Assembly: GCA_040002995.1 (NCBI GenBank) | Contig: JBDUDK010000071.1 | Location: 1 to 49,469 of the forward strand | Reading direction: 5' to 3' | DNA: 49,469 nt | Source of the DNA: JBDUDK01 sp040002995 | GTDB lineage: Bacteria > Actinomycetota > Acidimicrobiia > Acidimicrobiales > Ilumatobacteraceae | In this document: positions 16,899-25,325 of the stretch, piece after piece | How the letters are laid out: every line of letters begins with the position of its first letter | Position numbering within the stretch: position 1 is the first letter of the stretch | The notes under the pieces: model-generated | The model's input: the letters and a program-made list of their open reading frames with translations, nothing else | Databases searched by the model: none | Told to the model about the DNA's origin: nothing | Position numbers and translations under genes: made by a program

Positions 16899-17579
16899 TC
16901 AGCGTCGGGAAGGCGACCCTCCGGCTATGTGAACAGCCCGCTGGAAGACCGCATCGAGCATCGGCTCGGTGAGCCGGCCCGTGAAGGTGTTCTGCTGGCT
17001 CGGGTGGAACGAGCAAACGATCACGCGCTCGGCATCGATGCGAACCTCGACCCCGTGGCCGAATTTCGGGCGCGGTCGAACACCAAACATGGAACCCACC
17101 GACTGATACGCGAATGAGCCGAGGCAGACGATCACGCGCGTCTGGATCAAAAGGGCGAGCTCGCGCGCGAGAAACGGGAGGCATTCGTCTCGCTCGGCGG
17201 GCGTGGGCCTGTTGTCGGGTGGCGCGCAGCGCACCGCCGCAGTGACGTACGCGCCGCGCAGTTCGAGCCCGTCACCGCGACTGATGCTCGTTGGTTGATT
17301 CGCAAGACCCGCTCGGTGCATCGAGCGAAACAGCCACTCACCTGAGCGATCGCCCGTGAACACACGACCGGTACGGTTCCCACCGTGGGCCGCGGGGGCC
17401 AGACCGACCACAACCACCCGCGCGTCCGGGTCACCGAAACCGGGCACCGGACGCCCCCAGTATGTGCATCCCGCGAATGCCGCCCGCTTCTCGACCGCCA
17501 CCTGCTCGCGCCACGAAACTAAGCGGGGACACGACCGGCATGAGGTGATTTCGGCGCTCAGCGACATGAGGGCGGACAC
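16899..17579 (-). CDS. Uracil-DNA glycosylase, family 5 (UDGb type)
   Basis: The 226-residue enzyme excises uracil and other deaminated bases from DNA. The diagnostic segment GLAPAAHGGNRTGRVFTGDR is typical of family 5. Cysteines for the [4Fe-4S] cluster occur in CRSCPRLVSWRE, RCAPPDNRPTPAERDECLPF and nearby. The C-terminal motif is SFHPSQQNTFTGRL. GTG 17579 is supported by TACTGT 6 nt upstream; ATG 17567 is the alternative. It is divergent from the phosphatase gene with overlapping -10 elements. Confidence 0.92.
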   Translation of the reverse strand: MSALMSLSAEITSCRSCPRLVSWREQVAVEKRAAFAGCTYWGRPVPGFGDPDARVVVVGLAPAAHGGNRTGRVFTGDRSGEWLFRSMHRAGLANQPTSISRGDGLELRGAYVTAAVRCAPPDNRPTPAERDECLPFLARELALLIQTRVIVCLGSFAYQSVGSMFGVRPRPKFGHGVEVRIDAERVIVCSFHPSQQNTFTGRLTEPMLDAVFQRAVHIAGGSPSRR

Positions 17580-17585
17580 GGTCGG

Positions 17586-17595
17586 ACAGTAGGTT
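17586..17595. promoter_or_regulatory. Overlapping divergent -10 elements
   Basis: Minus-strand TACTGT (17591-17586, 6 nt before GTG 17579) and plus-strand TAGGTT (17590-17595, 12 nt before ATG 17608) share two base pairs. The two promoters probably exclude each other. Confidence 0.4.
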
Positions 17596-17607
17596 GACGT
17601 GGTCGCC

Positions 17608-18267
17608 ATGCCCGCATCACGCCCCCGCACGCGAAAGCAACCCCCGCCTACCGTCGTCCTTCTCGTCCGCCATGGGCAGACGCCGACGACGGGTGCCAAG
17701 CTGCCCGGGCGCGCCCCCGGCCTGCATCTCGCCGATGCGGGTAGAGCCCAGGCCGAGGCGGTGGCGGCTCGAATCGCGGCCCTTCCGAAGGTCGACGCGA
17801 TTTACAGCTCGCCACTCGAGCGCACGCGGGAAACCGCGGCACCCATAGCCAAGGCGCGTGGCCTGCGCGTGATTCCGAGTCGGGGCCTGCTCGAGTGTGA
17901 CTTCGGTGAATGGACCGGCGCGGAGCTCAAAGTGCTGGCCAAGAAACCCGAATGGGAGACAGTGCAGCGCTACCCGAGCGGGTTCCGGTTTCCGGGCGGA
18001 GAGTCGTTTGCCGAGATGCAAGCCCGCGTGTGCGCCACCGTCGACGAACTGGTGGCCCGCCATCGCGGTGGGGTGGTCGTCGCTGTTTCTCACGCCGACC
18101 CGATCAAGGCGGCGGTCGCGCAAGCACTCGGCACCCACCTCGACTTGTTTCAGCGCATCGTCGTGTCGCCGTGCTCGGTGACCGCGATCGCCTACGCACC
18201 GAGCGGCCCGATGGTGCTCACGATGAACTCGATCACGGGCGAGCTTCGCGACTTGAGGCCGTCGTGA
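17608..18267 (+). CDS. Histidine phosphatase, MSMEG_4193 family
   Basis: The 219-residue protein belongs to the phosphoglycerate-mutase-like branch. The catalytic motif is LLVRHGQTP, with YSSPLERTRETA, LLECDFGEWTG and the second histidine in VAVSHADPIKAAVAQ. The match to the actinobacterial MSMEG_4193 family (TIGR03848) is supported by the next two genes, which complete its usual island. The substrate is unknown. The stop overlaps the DUF3090 start by 4 nt (GTGA). GTG 17599 is a possible earlier start. Confidence 0.9.
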   Translation: MPASRPRTRKQPPPTVVLLVRHGQTPTTGAKLPGRAPGLHLADAGRAQAEAVAARIAALPKVDAIYSSPLERTRETAAPIAKARGLRVIPSRGLLECDFGEWTGAELKVLAKKPEWETVQRYPSGFRFPGGESFAEMQARVCATVDELVARHRGGVVVAVSHADPIKAAVAQALGTHLDLFQRIVVSPCSVTAIAYAPSGPMVLTMNSITGELRDLRPS

Positions 18268-18776
18268 GCGAGAGCTTCGAGCTTTCCGACGTGAACGGGT
18301 TCAGCGCGGGCGCGGTCGGCCGTCCCGGTGAACGGACGTTCTACCTTCAAGCAACCAGCCGCGCCGGCGCCGTGTGGTTCAAGTGTGAGAAGCAACAAGT
18401 CGCGGCGCTCGCCGAGTACCTCAGGACCTTGATGGTCGACCTGCCGCAACCTGTCGTCGCTCCAATCGCGCCGTTTGGGGCTCCCGACACTGAGGACGAC
18501 GCCGCGTTCGTCCTCGGCACGATCGGAGTCGGCTACGAAGCTGACCACGATCGCGTCGTCATGGTGCTCGAGGAGCTCGTCCCCGCCGGTGAGGACGGGG
18601 AGCCCGACGCCGACGCCGTGGCCAACCAAGGGCGAGCTCGCCTACACCTCACGCGTGACCAGGTCATGGCATTCATCGGCGCCGCCGACGACGCCGTGGC
18701 CGGTGGCCGGCCCTCGTGCCGCTGGTGCGGACTGCCGATGAACCTCGACGGTCATCACTGCCCTCGGATGAACTGA
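18264..18776 (+). CDS. DUF3090 protein (TIGR03847 family)
   Basis: The 170-residue protein shows FELSDVNGFSAGAVGRPGER, FYLQATSRAGAVWFKCEKQQ and a C-terminal zinc-ribbon-like end (CRWCGLPMNLDGHHCP). It is the second member of the actinobacterial trio and is translationally coupled to the phosphatase through GTGA. The family has no established biochemical function. The third gene begins 2 nt after its stop. Confidence 0.88.
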   Translation: MSESFELSDVNGFSAGAVGRPGERTFYLQATSRAGAVWFKCEKQQVAALAEYLRTLMVDLPQPVVAPIAPFGAPDTEDDAAFVLGTIGVGYEADHDRVVMVLEELVPAGEDGEPDADAVANQGRARLHLTRDQVMAFIGAADDAVAGGRPSCRWCGLPMNLDGHHCPRMN

Positions 18777-18777
18777 G

Positions 18778-19494
18778 GTGCGCGACTCCAGCGCGGATGC
18801 CGAGGCGCTGCACCTTCTCGAACACGGCCGCCTCGATGTCGAAGGACGCATGCCGTGGAGTTCGAACGCCACGTTCCTCGTCAACGTCCTCGACGGCGAC
18901 CAGACATGCGCGCAAGGGATCTACAAGCCCATCCGAGGAGAGCGGCCGCTTTGGGATTTCCCCTCGGGTCTTCATCGGCGCGAGGTGGCGGCATACCGGC
19001 TATCGGTGGCGCTGGGCTGGGACATCGTGCCTCCGACAATCCTGCGCGAGGGCCCGTTCGGCGACGGATCGCTGCAGTTGTTCGTTCCGAGTGACTTCGA
19101 GCAGCACTACTTCACGCTGCACGAGAACCGACCCGACCTCCACCAACAACTCAAGGCGATCTGTGCGTTCGACATCCTCGCCAACAACGCCGATCGCAAG
19201 GGCGGTCATTGCCTGCTCGGTCTCGACGGCCGGGTGCACGCGATCGACAACGGACTGTGCTTCGCCGCGGACTTCAAGCTGCGCACCGTCATTTGGGAGT
19301 TCTCGGGCCAGCGAGTTCCGAAAGAGCTCCTCGACGCGATCGCGCGGGTGGCTCGGGCCGTGCCGCTCGACGTCGCCGCGCTGCTCGACGACGAGGAGAA
19401 CGAGGCGATCCGGGCGCGGGCATCGGCCCTCCTTGCCCGCGGGGTCTTCCCGAAGGACGCCAGCGGTCATCGTTACCCCTGGCCGATGGTGTAG
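18778..19494 (+). CDS. SCO1664 family protein, PI3K/PI4K-like kinase fold
   Basis: The 238-residue protein shows an IYKP lysine segment, FDILANNADRKGGHCLL (catalytic-loop-like NNADRKGGH) and AIDNGLCF (metal-binding Asp as in DFG). This is the atypical kinase pattern of TIGR03843. It is third in the trio with MSMEG_4193 and DUF3090 homologues; in other Actinobacteria this island often neighbours mshC (mycothiol synthesis), which is not seen here. Substrate unknown. Confidence 0.88.
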   Translation: MRDSSADAEALHLLEHGRLDVEGRMPWSSNATFLVNVLDGDQTCAQGIYKPIRGERPLWDFPSGLHRREVAAYRLSVALGWDIVPPTILREGPFGDGSLQLFVPSDFEQHYFTLHENRPDLHQQLKAICAFDILANNADRKGGHCLLGLDGRVHAIDNGLCFAADFKLRTVIWEFSGQRVPKELLDAIARVARAVPLDVAALLDDEENEAIRARASALLARGVFPKDASGHRYPWPMV

Positions 19495-19499
19495 CCGCG

Positions 19500-20054
19500 T
19501 CAGGTCGTCGGCACGCCCGTCGTGGTCGTCGTCGGGCCAACAGTCGTAGTAGTCGGGGCGATCGTCGTGGTGGTCGTCGTCGGGCGCGGGCCCCGGCCTG
19601 GCCTCGTGGTCGCCGTGGTCGCGGCCGGGCTCGAGGACGTCGTCGCAGGTGCGACGGTCGACGTCACGGCCGCCTGCGTGGTCGCGGTGGTGGCAGGGGC
19701 GGGCGCCGTCGTGTTCGCCGCCGCGGTGCTCACCGGAGCCAGTGTGGGGAGCTCAGGAGCCGTGGTGCTCGCGGACCGGGTGGCCGTCGTATTCGGGCGG
19801 ATGGTTTGGGTGGTGGTCGCTCCACTGGTAGTTGACGTGGTGGCTGCGCTCGAAGATGCGTTCGTGACCTCGACTCCCAGAACGTGGACGCCCGCCGCGG
19901 AGGTGCTGGGTACCGCACCGAGGTTGCCGACTTTCACCGTTTCGGGCCGCTGCGGACGCAGCGCGACGAGACCGATCACCACAGCGGCGAGCAGCGCCAG
20001 CGCGAGCAACACGAGCGCGCGCTGGCGGGGATCGGGGGTTTCACGAATCGGCAC
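19500..20054 (-). CDS. Membrane-anchored Thr/Ala-rich low-complexity protein
   Basis: The 184-residue product has one N-terminal hydrophobic helix (ALVLLALALLAAVVIGLVAL), a short ordered segment (VKVGNLGAVPST...GVHVLGVEVTN), then about 120 residues dominated by Thr, Ala, Ser and Pro. This is a classic extracytoplasmic, likely glycosylated stalk. No catalytic domain. GTG 20054 has CACAAT 7 nt upstream. Codon repeats create a long Val-rich shadow frame on the other strand. Confidence 0.65.
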   Translation of the reverse strand: MPIRETPDPRQRALVLLALALLAAVVIGLVALRPQRPETVKVGNLGAVPSTSAAGVHVLGVEVTNASSSAATTSTTSGATTTQTIRPNTTATRSASTTAPELPTLAPVSTAAANTTAPAPATTATTQAAVTSTVAPATTSSSPAATTATTRPGRGPRPTTTTTTIAPTTTTVGPTTTTTGVPTT

Positions 20055-20104
20055 CGCACCGATTGTGGCCGTCGACGCCCCGGTGGACGCGGATAGCGGC
20101 CTGC

Positions 20105-21400
20105 TCAGCCGATGGGGTCGAGCACCCGTTCGGTGTAGGCGTTGGCGAAACGACCCTCGGGGTCGAGCCGCCGACGCACCGCGTGAAACTCATCCCATCG
20201 CGGGTAAAGGGGCGCGAGGGTCTCCGCGGTCTTGAAGTGGAGCTTGCCCCAGTGCGGGCGACCGTTATAGGCGTCCATGATCCGTTCGACGCCCTGGAAA
20301 TACTGCGCGTACTCCGTGCCCTGAAAGACGTGCACCGCGATGTAGGCGCTCTCGCGCCCGCCGGCGGTGGAGAGCGCGATGTCGTCGGCTGCCGCGAAAC
20401 GCACCTCGATCGGGAAGCTGATCCGCAAACCCGTGCCCTCGATGAACTTCCTCACACGCGTCAGCGCCTCGGCGCACGCCGGACGCGGAATGGCGTACTC
20501 CATCTCGTAGAAGCGGACCAGGCGACGCGTGGCGAACACCTCGTAGCTCCGGTCGACGAATTCGGCGCGGCCGGTAGCGGACACCACTCTTGCAAGCCGA
20601 GGGATGAGTGAGGGACGCCGGCGCCCGGCGCGGCAAAGCAATCCGAATCCGACGTTCTCGAGAACAACATCTCGTCCGTACGCCTTGAGACGCGAGCGAG
20701 GAGCCAACGCGTCGGTCGTTCGATTGTTCGATTTCGTGAGGACCGAGCCGGTGTGCGGCACCCAGAAGAATTCGAAGTGATCATTGCCGTCGACAAGCGT
20801 GTCGAGCTCCGCGAGAACTCTGTCGAGCTTCATCGTTTCGTTGACGACGTGCAGGTTGAACGCCGGCACCACCCGCAACGTCATCGAGCTCACGATGCCG
20901 AGCGCCCCCAAGCCGACTCGCGCCACCGACAGCACTTCAGGTTGTTCGTCCGCGTTCGCTTCGACGATCGTGCCGTCGGCGGTGATCAGCCGTAGACCCA
21001 CGATGTTCGCGGCCAGGCCGGGAAGCTTCACGCCCGTTCCGTGCGTCGAAGTCGATGTGGCCCCCGCCACTGTCTGTACGTCGATATCGCCGAGATTCGG
21101 CATTGCCAGGCCGCGGGCGTCGAGTACGTCGTTGAGCTCGTGCAGGGTGAGTCCCGCCTCCACGGTGATTTCGTGGCGTTCGGCATCGAGGCCCAACACG
21201 TGCGCGAACTGATCGAGCACCACGAGATGACCGTCGGTAGTCGCGATATCGGTGAACGAATGGCCCGCCCCGACGACTTTCACTCGGCGACCCTCAGCCG
21301 CCGCTTGCTTCACGATGGCAACGAGCTCGTCCTCGGTAGAGGGATGGTGGATGGCAACAGGAGCCGCAACCTGGTTGCCTGCCCAGTTCTGCCAATGCAC
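20105..21400 (-). CDS. D-arabinono-1,4-lactone oxidase-family FAD oxidoreductase
   Basis: The 431-residue protein has an N-terminal FAD PP-loop (KVVGAGHSFTDIA), the FAD-binding STSTHGTG segment, a substrate domain, and the C-terminal ALO signature HWGKLH followed by YPRWDEF. The family oxidises aldono-lactones or related sugars or alditols. This branch is common in Actinobacteria, where the natural substrate is often unclear. The start is uncertain: GTG 21400 gives the family-like VHWQNWAGNQ; the frame opens further to a TTG at 21439. Confidence 0.88.
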   Translation of the reverse strand: MHWQNWAGNQVAAPVAIHHPSTEDELVAIVKQAAAEGRRVKVVGAGHSFTDIATTDGHLVVLDQFAHVLGLDAERHEITVEAGLTLHELNDVLDARGLAMPNLGDIDVQTVAGATSTSTHGTGVKLPGLAANIVGLRLITADGTIVEANADEQPEVLSVARVGLGALGIVSSMTLRVVPAFNLHVVNETMKLDRVLAELDTLVDGNDHFEFFWVPHTGSVLTKSNNRTTDALAPRSRLKAYGRDVVLENVGFGLLCRAGRRRPSLIPRLARVVSATGRAEFVDRSYEVFATRRLVRFYEMEYAIPRPACAEALTRVRKFIEGTGLRISFPIEVRFAAADDIALSTAGGRESAYIAVHVFQGTEYAQYFQGVERIMDAYNGRPHWGKLHFKTAETLAPLYPRWDEFHAVRRRLDPEGRFANAYTERVLDPIG

Positions 21401-21459
21401 GCCGTCATACTCGCCCAATTCGCCGCGCCGAACCACCAAGGGCGCTGAAACACCAAGGC

Positions 21460-22434
21460 TTAGGCGCGGCTCTCAAGCGTCTCGATCAGCTTCGGGAGCA
21501 CCTTGTGCACGTCGCCGACGATGCCAAGATCGGCGATCGCGAAGATGGGCGCTTCCTTGTCCTTGTTGATTGCGATGATGTTCTTGGCGCCCTTCATCCC
21601 GACCATGTGCTGGGTGGCGCCAGAAATACCGCACGCGATGTACACGTTCGGCTTGACGACCTTGCCCGTCTGTCCCACCTGGTGGCTGTAGGGCACCCAG
21701 CCGGCGTCGACGATCGCCCGCGAGGCGCCCGGCGCGCCGCGGAGGAGCTTGGCGAGCCGTTCGATCATCTCGTACTTGCCCGCCTCACCGAGCCCCCGCC
21801 CACCAGAGACGACGACGTCGGCTTCGTCGAGCTTGGGGCCGGTGGCGGTTTCGGCGTGGCGGTCGGTGACCTTCGCCCGGCCCGTCGCGCCGGTATCGGG
21901 GAGGGAAAGCGCAACGACCTCGCCGGCCGCCGCGCCTCCGGGCTCAGGGGTGAACGACTTGGGTCGCACGATCACGATCGCCGGACCGGCGCCGGTGAAC
22001 TCGGTCGTGACGAGGGTGTTGCCCCCGAAGATCGCGGTCGTTGTGCGCACGGCATCGCCATCGACCATGAGGTCGATGCTGTTTGTGAGCACGGTGCGGT
22101 CGAGCTTCGCCGAAAGGCGCGCGGCAATGTCGCGACCTTCGTAGGTCTGGCCGAACAAGATGAGGTCGGGCGCGGTGCCGGCCTCAATCGACGAGGCGAT
22201 CGCGCCGGCAACGGCCGGCCCGGGGAGGTGCTCGCCGAGATCTCCGGTGGCATACACCTTGGCCGCCCCGTATTCCGCAAAAGCGGGCGCGAGCTCCGAG
22301 GCGTTCGCCCCCGCGTATATAGCGGCAACTTCACCGGCGCCCAGACCCCGCGCCTTGGTGAGCAACTCGAGCGTCAGCGTGAGGGGCTTGCCCGCCGCGA
22401 TGTCGGCGTAGACCCACACCGAGTTCAGAGCCAT
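21460..22434 (-). CDS. etfA: Electron transfer flavoprotein alpha subunit
   Basis: The 324-residue FAD-binding subunit of ETF accepts electrons from acyl-CoA dehydrogenases. The C-terminal FAD domain shows VVSGGRGLGEAGKYEMIERLA, AIVDAGWVPYSHQVGQTGKVV, YIACGISGATQHMVGM and AINKDKEAPIFAIADLGIVGD. It follows etfB by 14 bp on the same strand. Confidence 0.96.
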   Translation of the reverse strand: MALNSVWVYADIAAGKPLTLTLELLTKARGLGAGEVAAIYAGANASELAPAFAEYGAAKVYATGDLGEHLPGPAVAGAIASSIEAGTAPDLILFGQTYEGRDIAARLSAKLDRTVLTNSIDLMVDGDAVRTTTAIFGGNTLVTTEFTGAGPAIVIVRPKSFTPEPGGAAAGEVVALSLPDTGATGRAKVTDRHAETATGPKLDEADVVVSGGRGLGEAGKYEMIERLAKLLRGAPGASRAIVDAGWVPYSHQVGQTGKVVKPNVYIACGISGATQHMVGMKGAKNIIAINKDKEAPIFAIADLGIVGDVHKVLPKLIETLESRA

Positions 22435-22448
22435 GGTTCTCCTGTTCG

Positions 22449-23231
22449 TCAGATGACTTTGAGCTTCTCGAGGAACTCGACGATCTTGGCGTATCCCTCG
22501 CCGTCGTCCTCGATGATCTGGCCCGCCTTACGCGCCTCGGCCGCCTCCACGTTCACGATTTTTTGTCCCGAGCCGGCCTGTCCGACCGACGACGGCTCGA
22601 TCCCGAGGTCGGCGATCGTCACCTGGTCAACCGGCTTCGACTTCGCCGCCATGATCCCTTTGAACGAGGGATAGCGCGGCTCGACAACGCCTGCGGTCAC
22701 CGTGACGAGAGCCGGCAGCGCGCACTCGACATCGTCGTAGCCCGCCTCGGTCTGGCGCTGCACCTTCGCGGTCCCGTCGGCCACTTCGATCTTCTTGGCG
22801 AACGTCACCGACGGCAGGCCCAGGAGCTCAGCGAGCTGTTCAGGCGTGGTGCCGGTGTAACCGTCGGTCGACTCCGTGGCGGCGAGCACGAGATCGACCT
22901 CGCCGAGCCGGCTGATGGCCTTGGCCAGTACCTTCGCCGTGCCGAGCGCGTCGGAGCCGGCAAGGGCCGGGTCGCTCACGAGCACCGCCCGAACCGCGCC
23001 CATGGCGAGCGCGGTACGGAGTCCCGACGTCTCGCCGTTGGGTGCCATCGAAACCAGCGACACCTCGCCCCCACCCGCGGCGTGCACGAGCTGAAGTGCC
23101 ATCTCGACGCCGTAGGAGTCGGAGTCGTCGAGGATGAGCTTGCCCTCGCGCTTGAGCGTGTGCGTGGCGAGATCGAGCGCGCCGGGTGCAGCCGGATCTG
23201 GAATTTGCTTTACGCAGACGACGACGTTCAT
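22449..23231 (-). CDS. etfB: Electron transfer flavoprotein beta subunit
   Basis: The 260-residue AMP-binding subunit of ETF begins MNVVVCVKQIPDP and contains DSYGVEMALQLVHAAGGG and ATESTDGYTGTTPEQLAELL. It forms an operon with etfA. ATG 23231 matches the family start exactly; the frame is open to 23309 but with no conserved sequence. Confidence 0.96.
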   Translation of the reverse strand: MNVVVCVKQIPDPAAPGALDLATHTLKREGKLILDDSDSYGVEMALQLVHAAGGGEVSLVSMAPNGETSGLRTALAMGAVRAVLVSDPALAGSDALGTAKVLAKAISRLGEVDLVLAATESTDGYTGTTPEQLAELLGLPSVTFAKKIEVADGTAKVQRQTEAGYDDVECALPALVTVTAGVVEPRYPSFKGIMAAKSKPVDQVTIADLGIEPSSVGQAGSGQKIVNVEAAEARKAGQIIEDDGEGYAKIVEFLEKLKVI

Positions 23232-23300
23232 GGGGGCAAAGTGTGCTGCCCGCGCCCCTCGAAGGCCAAACGCAGTCCCAACGTTGTCTGGAGTGGTCCC

Positions 23301-23306
23301 TACACT
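23301..23306 (+). promoter_or_regulatory. -10 element for leaderless start of the lipid kinase gene
   Basis: TACACT with a 6 nt spacer to GTG 23313. Confidence 0.45.
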
Positions 23307-23312
23307 CACATC

Positions 23313-24224
23313 GTGCGTGTCGTGATGGTGGTGAATCCGTTCGCCTCTTCAGTCACCGCCCGCAATCGCGTCGTGATCCAAAAGGCGATCTCCGCCGACC
23401 ACGACGTCACCGTGCTCGAAACCAGCCGTCGTAGCCACGCCACGCGGTTTGCGCAGGACGCCGCACAGCGCGGGGCCGACGTCGTGGTGGCGTTGGGCGG
23501 CGACGGCACCATTAACGAGGTGGCGAACGGGCTCGCGGGCACCGACTGCGCGCTCGCTCCCCTACCGGGAGGGTCGACCAACGTTTTTTCCCGCACGATC
23601 GGCATGCCCAACGATCCGGTCGAAGCCACGGCCGTGTTGGTCGACGCGCTCGAGCGCGGATCGATGCGGCGCGTCGGACTGGGCTCGGCCAACGGTCGCT
23701 TCTTCCTGTTCCACACGGGCGTGGGGTTCGACGCCGCCGTAGTCCGCTCGGTCGAGAAGCGGGGCGACATCAAACGGTGGGCGGGCCATCCGCTCTTCAT
23801 CTACGCGGCGCTTCGCCAATGGTTCGGTGGCTACGACCGGCGGCGCCCGCACTTTGTCGTGCACCTCGGTGAGACGCCTCCGATCCCGGGCGGCTTCGCC
23901 GTCGTGCTGAACACCAACCCCTATACCTACTTGGGCAACCGACCCTTCGACCTCGCTCCCGCAGCCTCGCTCGACAACGGGCTCTCGCTCGTGGTGTTCC
24001 GTGAGTTGCACACAGTCGCGTTCCTACGCGCGCTGGCCGCGACGGTTCGGGGCAGCGGCGTCGCGGCGTCGCGGTCGATCGCACGCCGTGACGATCTCAC
24101 CGAGTTCACGATCGACGCAGTGACCGACGGGGTGCCGTTCCAAGTCGACGGGGACGACCTCGGTGACGCCCACCGACTCACGTTTCGCCATCATCCCGAG
24201 GTGCTGCTGCTCGTCTTGCCCTAA
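23313..24224 (+). CDS. Diacylglycerol/lipid kinase family protein (YegS/BmrU-like)
   Basis: The 303-residue protein shows VVMVVNPFAS, the nucleotide-binding VVALGGDGTINEVANGL, APLPGGSTNVFSRTIGMP, FLFHTGVGFDAAVV and the C-terminal FQVDGDDLG. It probably phosphorylates a lipid alcohol such as diacylglycerol at the membrane. The start at 23313 gives the family N-terminus; the frame runs upstream antisense to etfB but without homology. Its stop overlaps the convergent GDPD gene by 4 bp, a possible pairing in phospholipid turnover. Confidence 0.9.
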   Translation: MRVVMVVNPFASSVTARNRVVIQKAISADHDVTVLETSRRSHATRFAQDAAQRGADVVVALGGDGTINEVANGLAGTDCALAPLPGGSTNVFSRTIGMPNDPVEATAVLVDALERGSMRRVGLGSANGRFFLFHTGVGFDAAVVRSVEKRGDIKRWAGHPLFIYAALRQWFGGYDRRRPHFVVHLGETPPIPGGFAVVLNTNPYTYLGNRPFDLAPAASLDNGLSLVVFRELHTVAFLRALAATVRGSGVAASRSIARRDDLTEFTIDAVTDGVPFQVDGDDLGDAHRLTFRHHPEVLLLVLP

Positions 24225-24904
24225 TCGGACGCAGCGAGGACCCGGCGGGCGACGTCGGGCACGTTCGTGCAGACGCCGTCTAGCCCCCACGCCGAGAGCC
24301 GGCGCATGGCGGCCGGGTCGTCGAGGGTCCACGCGTTCACGGTGATGCCCGCTTCGTGGCACGAGGAAAGCAGTTCCTGCGTGACCGAGCGGTAGTGGGG
24401 GTGCAGAACCCGGTGGCCGCTCGCGCGGAGCCGGTCGAGGGTCTCGTCGGTGACGTCGACGACGAGCCACGCGGTGGCAATCCCGCGGTCGAGGGCTTTG
24501 ACGCGGTCGATCGTCGGGAGGTGGAACGCGGAGACCAGCACCCGATCGCGCGCTCCTCTCGCGCGCAGCAGGGCCACCACGGCGTCGGCCGGGGCGCCGC
24601 CGCGATCAAAGCCCGGCTCACCCGGGTCGTTCTTGATCTCGAGGTTCACAAGCGTGGGCGAGCAGGCGTCGAGGGCGGCGGCCAGGTCGGTCACGCCGGC
24701 GGGAAGGTCGGCCGCGAGCGTGTGGGCCAGGGCCCGCCGATCAGGGAGGTGAGGATCATGATGGATGGCCAGATGGCGGTCGGCGGTGGCCCTGACATCG
24801 AACTCGACCCCGTCGGCCCCGAGCGCCACGGCGGCCCGGAAGGCCGCGATCGTGTTCTCCGGGTAGGCCCGGCTGGCTCCCCGGTGGGCAATGACCACGG
24901 TCAC
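24221..24904 (-). CDS. Glycerophosphodiester phosphodiesterase
   Basis: The 227-residue TIM-barrel enzyme hydrolyses glycerophosphodiesters to glycerol-3-phosphate and an alcohol. Motifs include IAHRGASRAYPENT, GADGVEFDVRAT, HHDPHL, LVNLEIKND and ITVNAWTLDD. It has no signal peptide, so the cytosolic UgpQ-like type is likely. GTG is the start codon. Confidence 0.93.
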   Translation of the reverse strand: MTVVIAHRGASRAYPENTIAAFRAAVALGADGVEFDVRATADRHLAIHHDPHLPDRRALAHTLAADLPAGVTDLAAALDACSPTLVNLEIKNDPGEPGFDRGGAPADAVVALLRARGARDRVLVSAFHLPTIDRVKALDRGIATAWLVVDVTDETLDRLRASGHRVLHPHYRSVTQELLSSCHEAGITVNAWTLDDPAAMRRLSAWGLDGVCTNVPDVARRVLAASD

Positions 24905-24926
24905 AGGCCTAATTCTCCCCCGACCC

Positions 24927-24955
24927 TTGCCGGGACCTGAACCTGCCCATATTCT
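24927..24955 (+). promoter_or_regulatory. Candidate promoter for whiB
   Basis: TTGCCG (24927-24932), a 17 nt spacer and TATTCT (24950-24955) lie about 75 nt upstream of GTG 25032. This gives a short 5' leader, unlike the leaderless genes of the window. Confidence 0.45.
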
Positions 24956-25031
24956 GGACGGGTCCTGCTCGCATCTGTCGGCGAGTCGGCATGTGAAGGA
25001 TTTCTCGATCTCTCCCGCTCAGAGGTGTTCG

Positions 25032-25322
25032 GTGTCGCTGGCAACCACGATTGCTCTTTCCAACGCGTCCTACGAGTGGCGCACCTACGCCCTTTGCCGG
25101 GACACGAGCCCGGAATTGTTTTTCCCGGTCGGCACCACCGGCCCCGCGCTGCAGCAGATCTCCGAGGCACGGGCCGTGTGCGCCCAATGTCCGGTGAGCG
25201 ATGAGTGCCTCGAGTATGCGCTTGCCACCAACCAGGATTCAGGCATCTGGGGCGGCACGTCCGAAGAGGACCGCAGGGTGCTCCGTCGCCAGTGGGTACT
25301 GCGTCACAAAGCCGCCAGCTGA
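25032..25322 (+). CDS. WhiB-family Fe-S transcriptional regulator (WhiB1/WblE type)
   Basis: The 96-residue product has the four [4Fe-4S] cysteines C22, C50, C53 and C59 (C...CxxCxxxxxC) and the GIWGG turn (71-75) followed by a basic stretch (RRVLRRQW). WhiB proteins bind sigma-A or DNA and respond to NO or redox state. The convergent pdtaS gene matches the M. tuberculosis whiB1(Rv3219)-pdtaS(Rv3220c) arrangement, supporting WhiB1/WblE orthology. GTG 25032 follows GAGG at a suitable distance; a GTG at 24990 is possible. Confidence 0.92.
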   Translation: MSLATTIALSNASYEWRTYALCRDTSPELFFPVGTTGPALQQISEARAVCAQCPVSDECLEYALATNQDSGIWGGTSEEDRRVLRRQWVLRHKAAS

Positions 25323-25325
25323 CGT

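Noticed and set aside
19500..19650. Repeated GTCGTCGT-like units as a CRISPR or satellite repeat
   Set aside because: Irregular codon-level repetition inside a coding frame, no constant spacer length.
19522..20235. Val-rich 237-codon plus-strand frame
   Set aside because: Produced by Thr/Ala codon repeats (GTC/GTG complement) of the minus-strand stalk protein.
22563..23312. Extension of the lipid kinase frame by about 250 codons upstream
   Set aside because: It runs antisense to etfB and shows no homology; a leaderless GTG at 23313 gives the family N-terminus.
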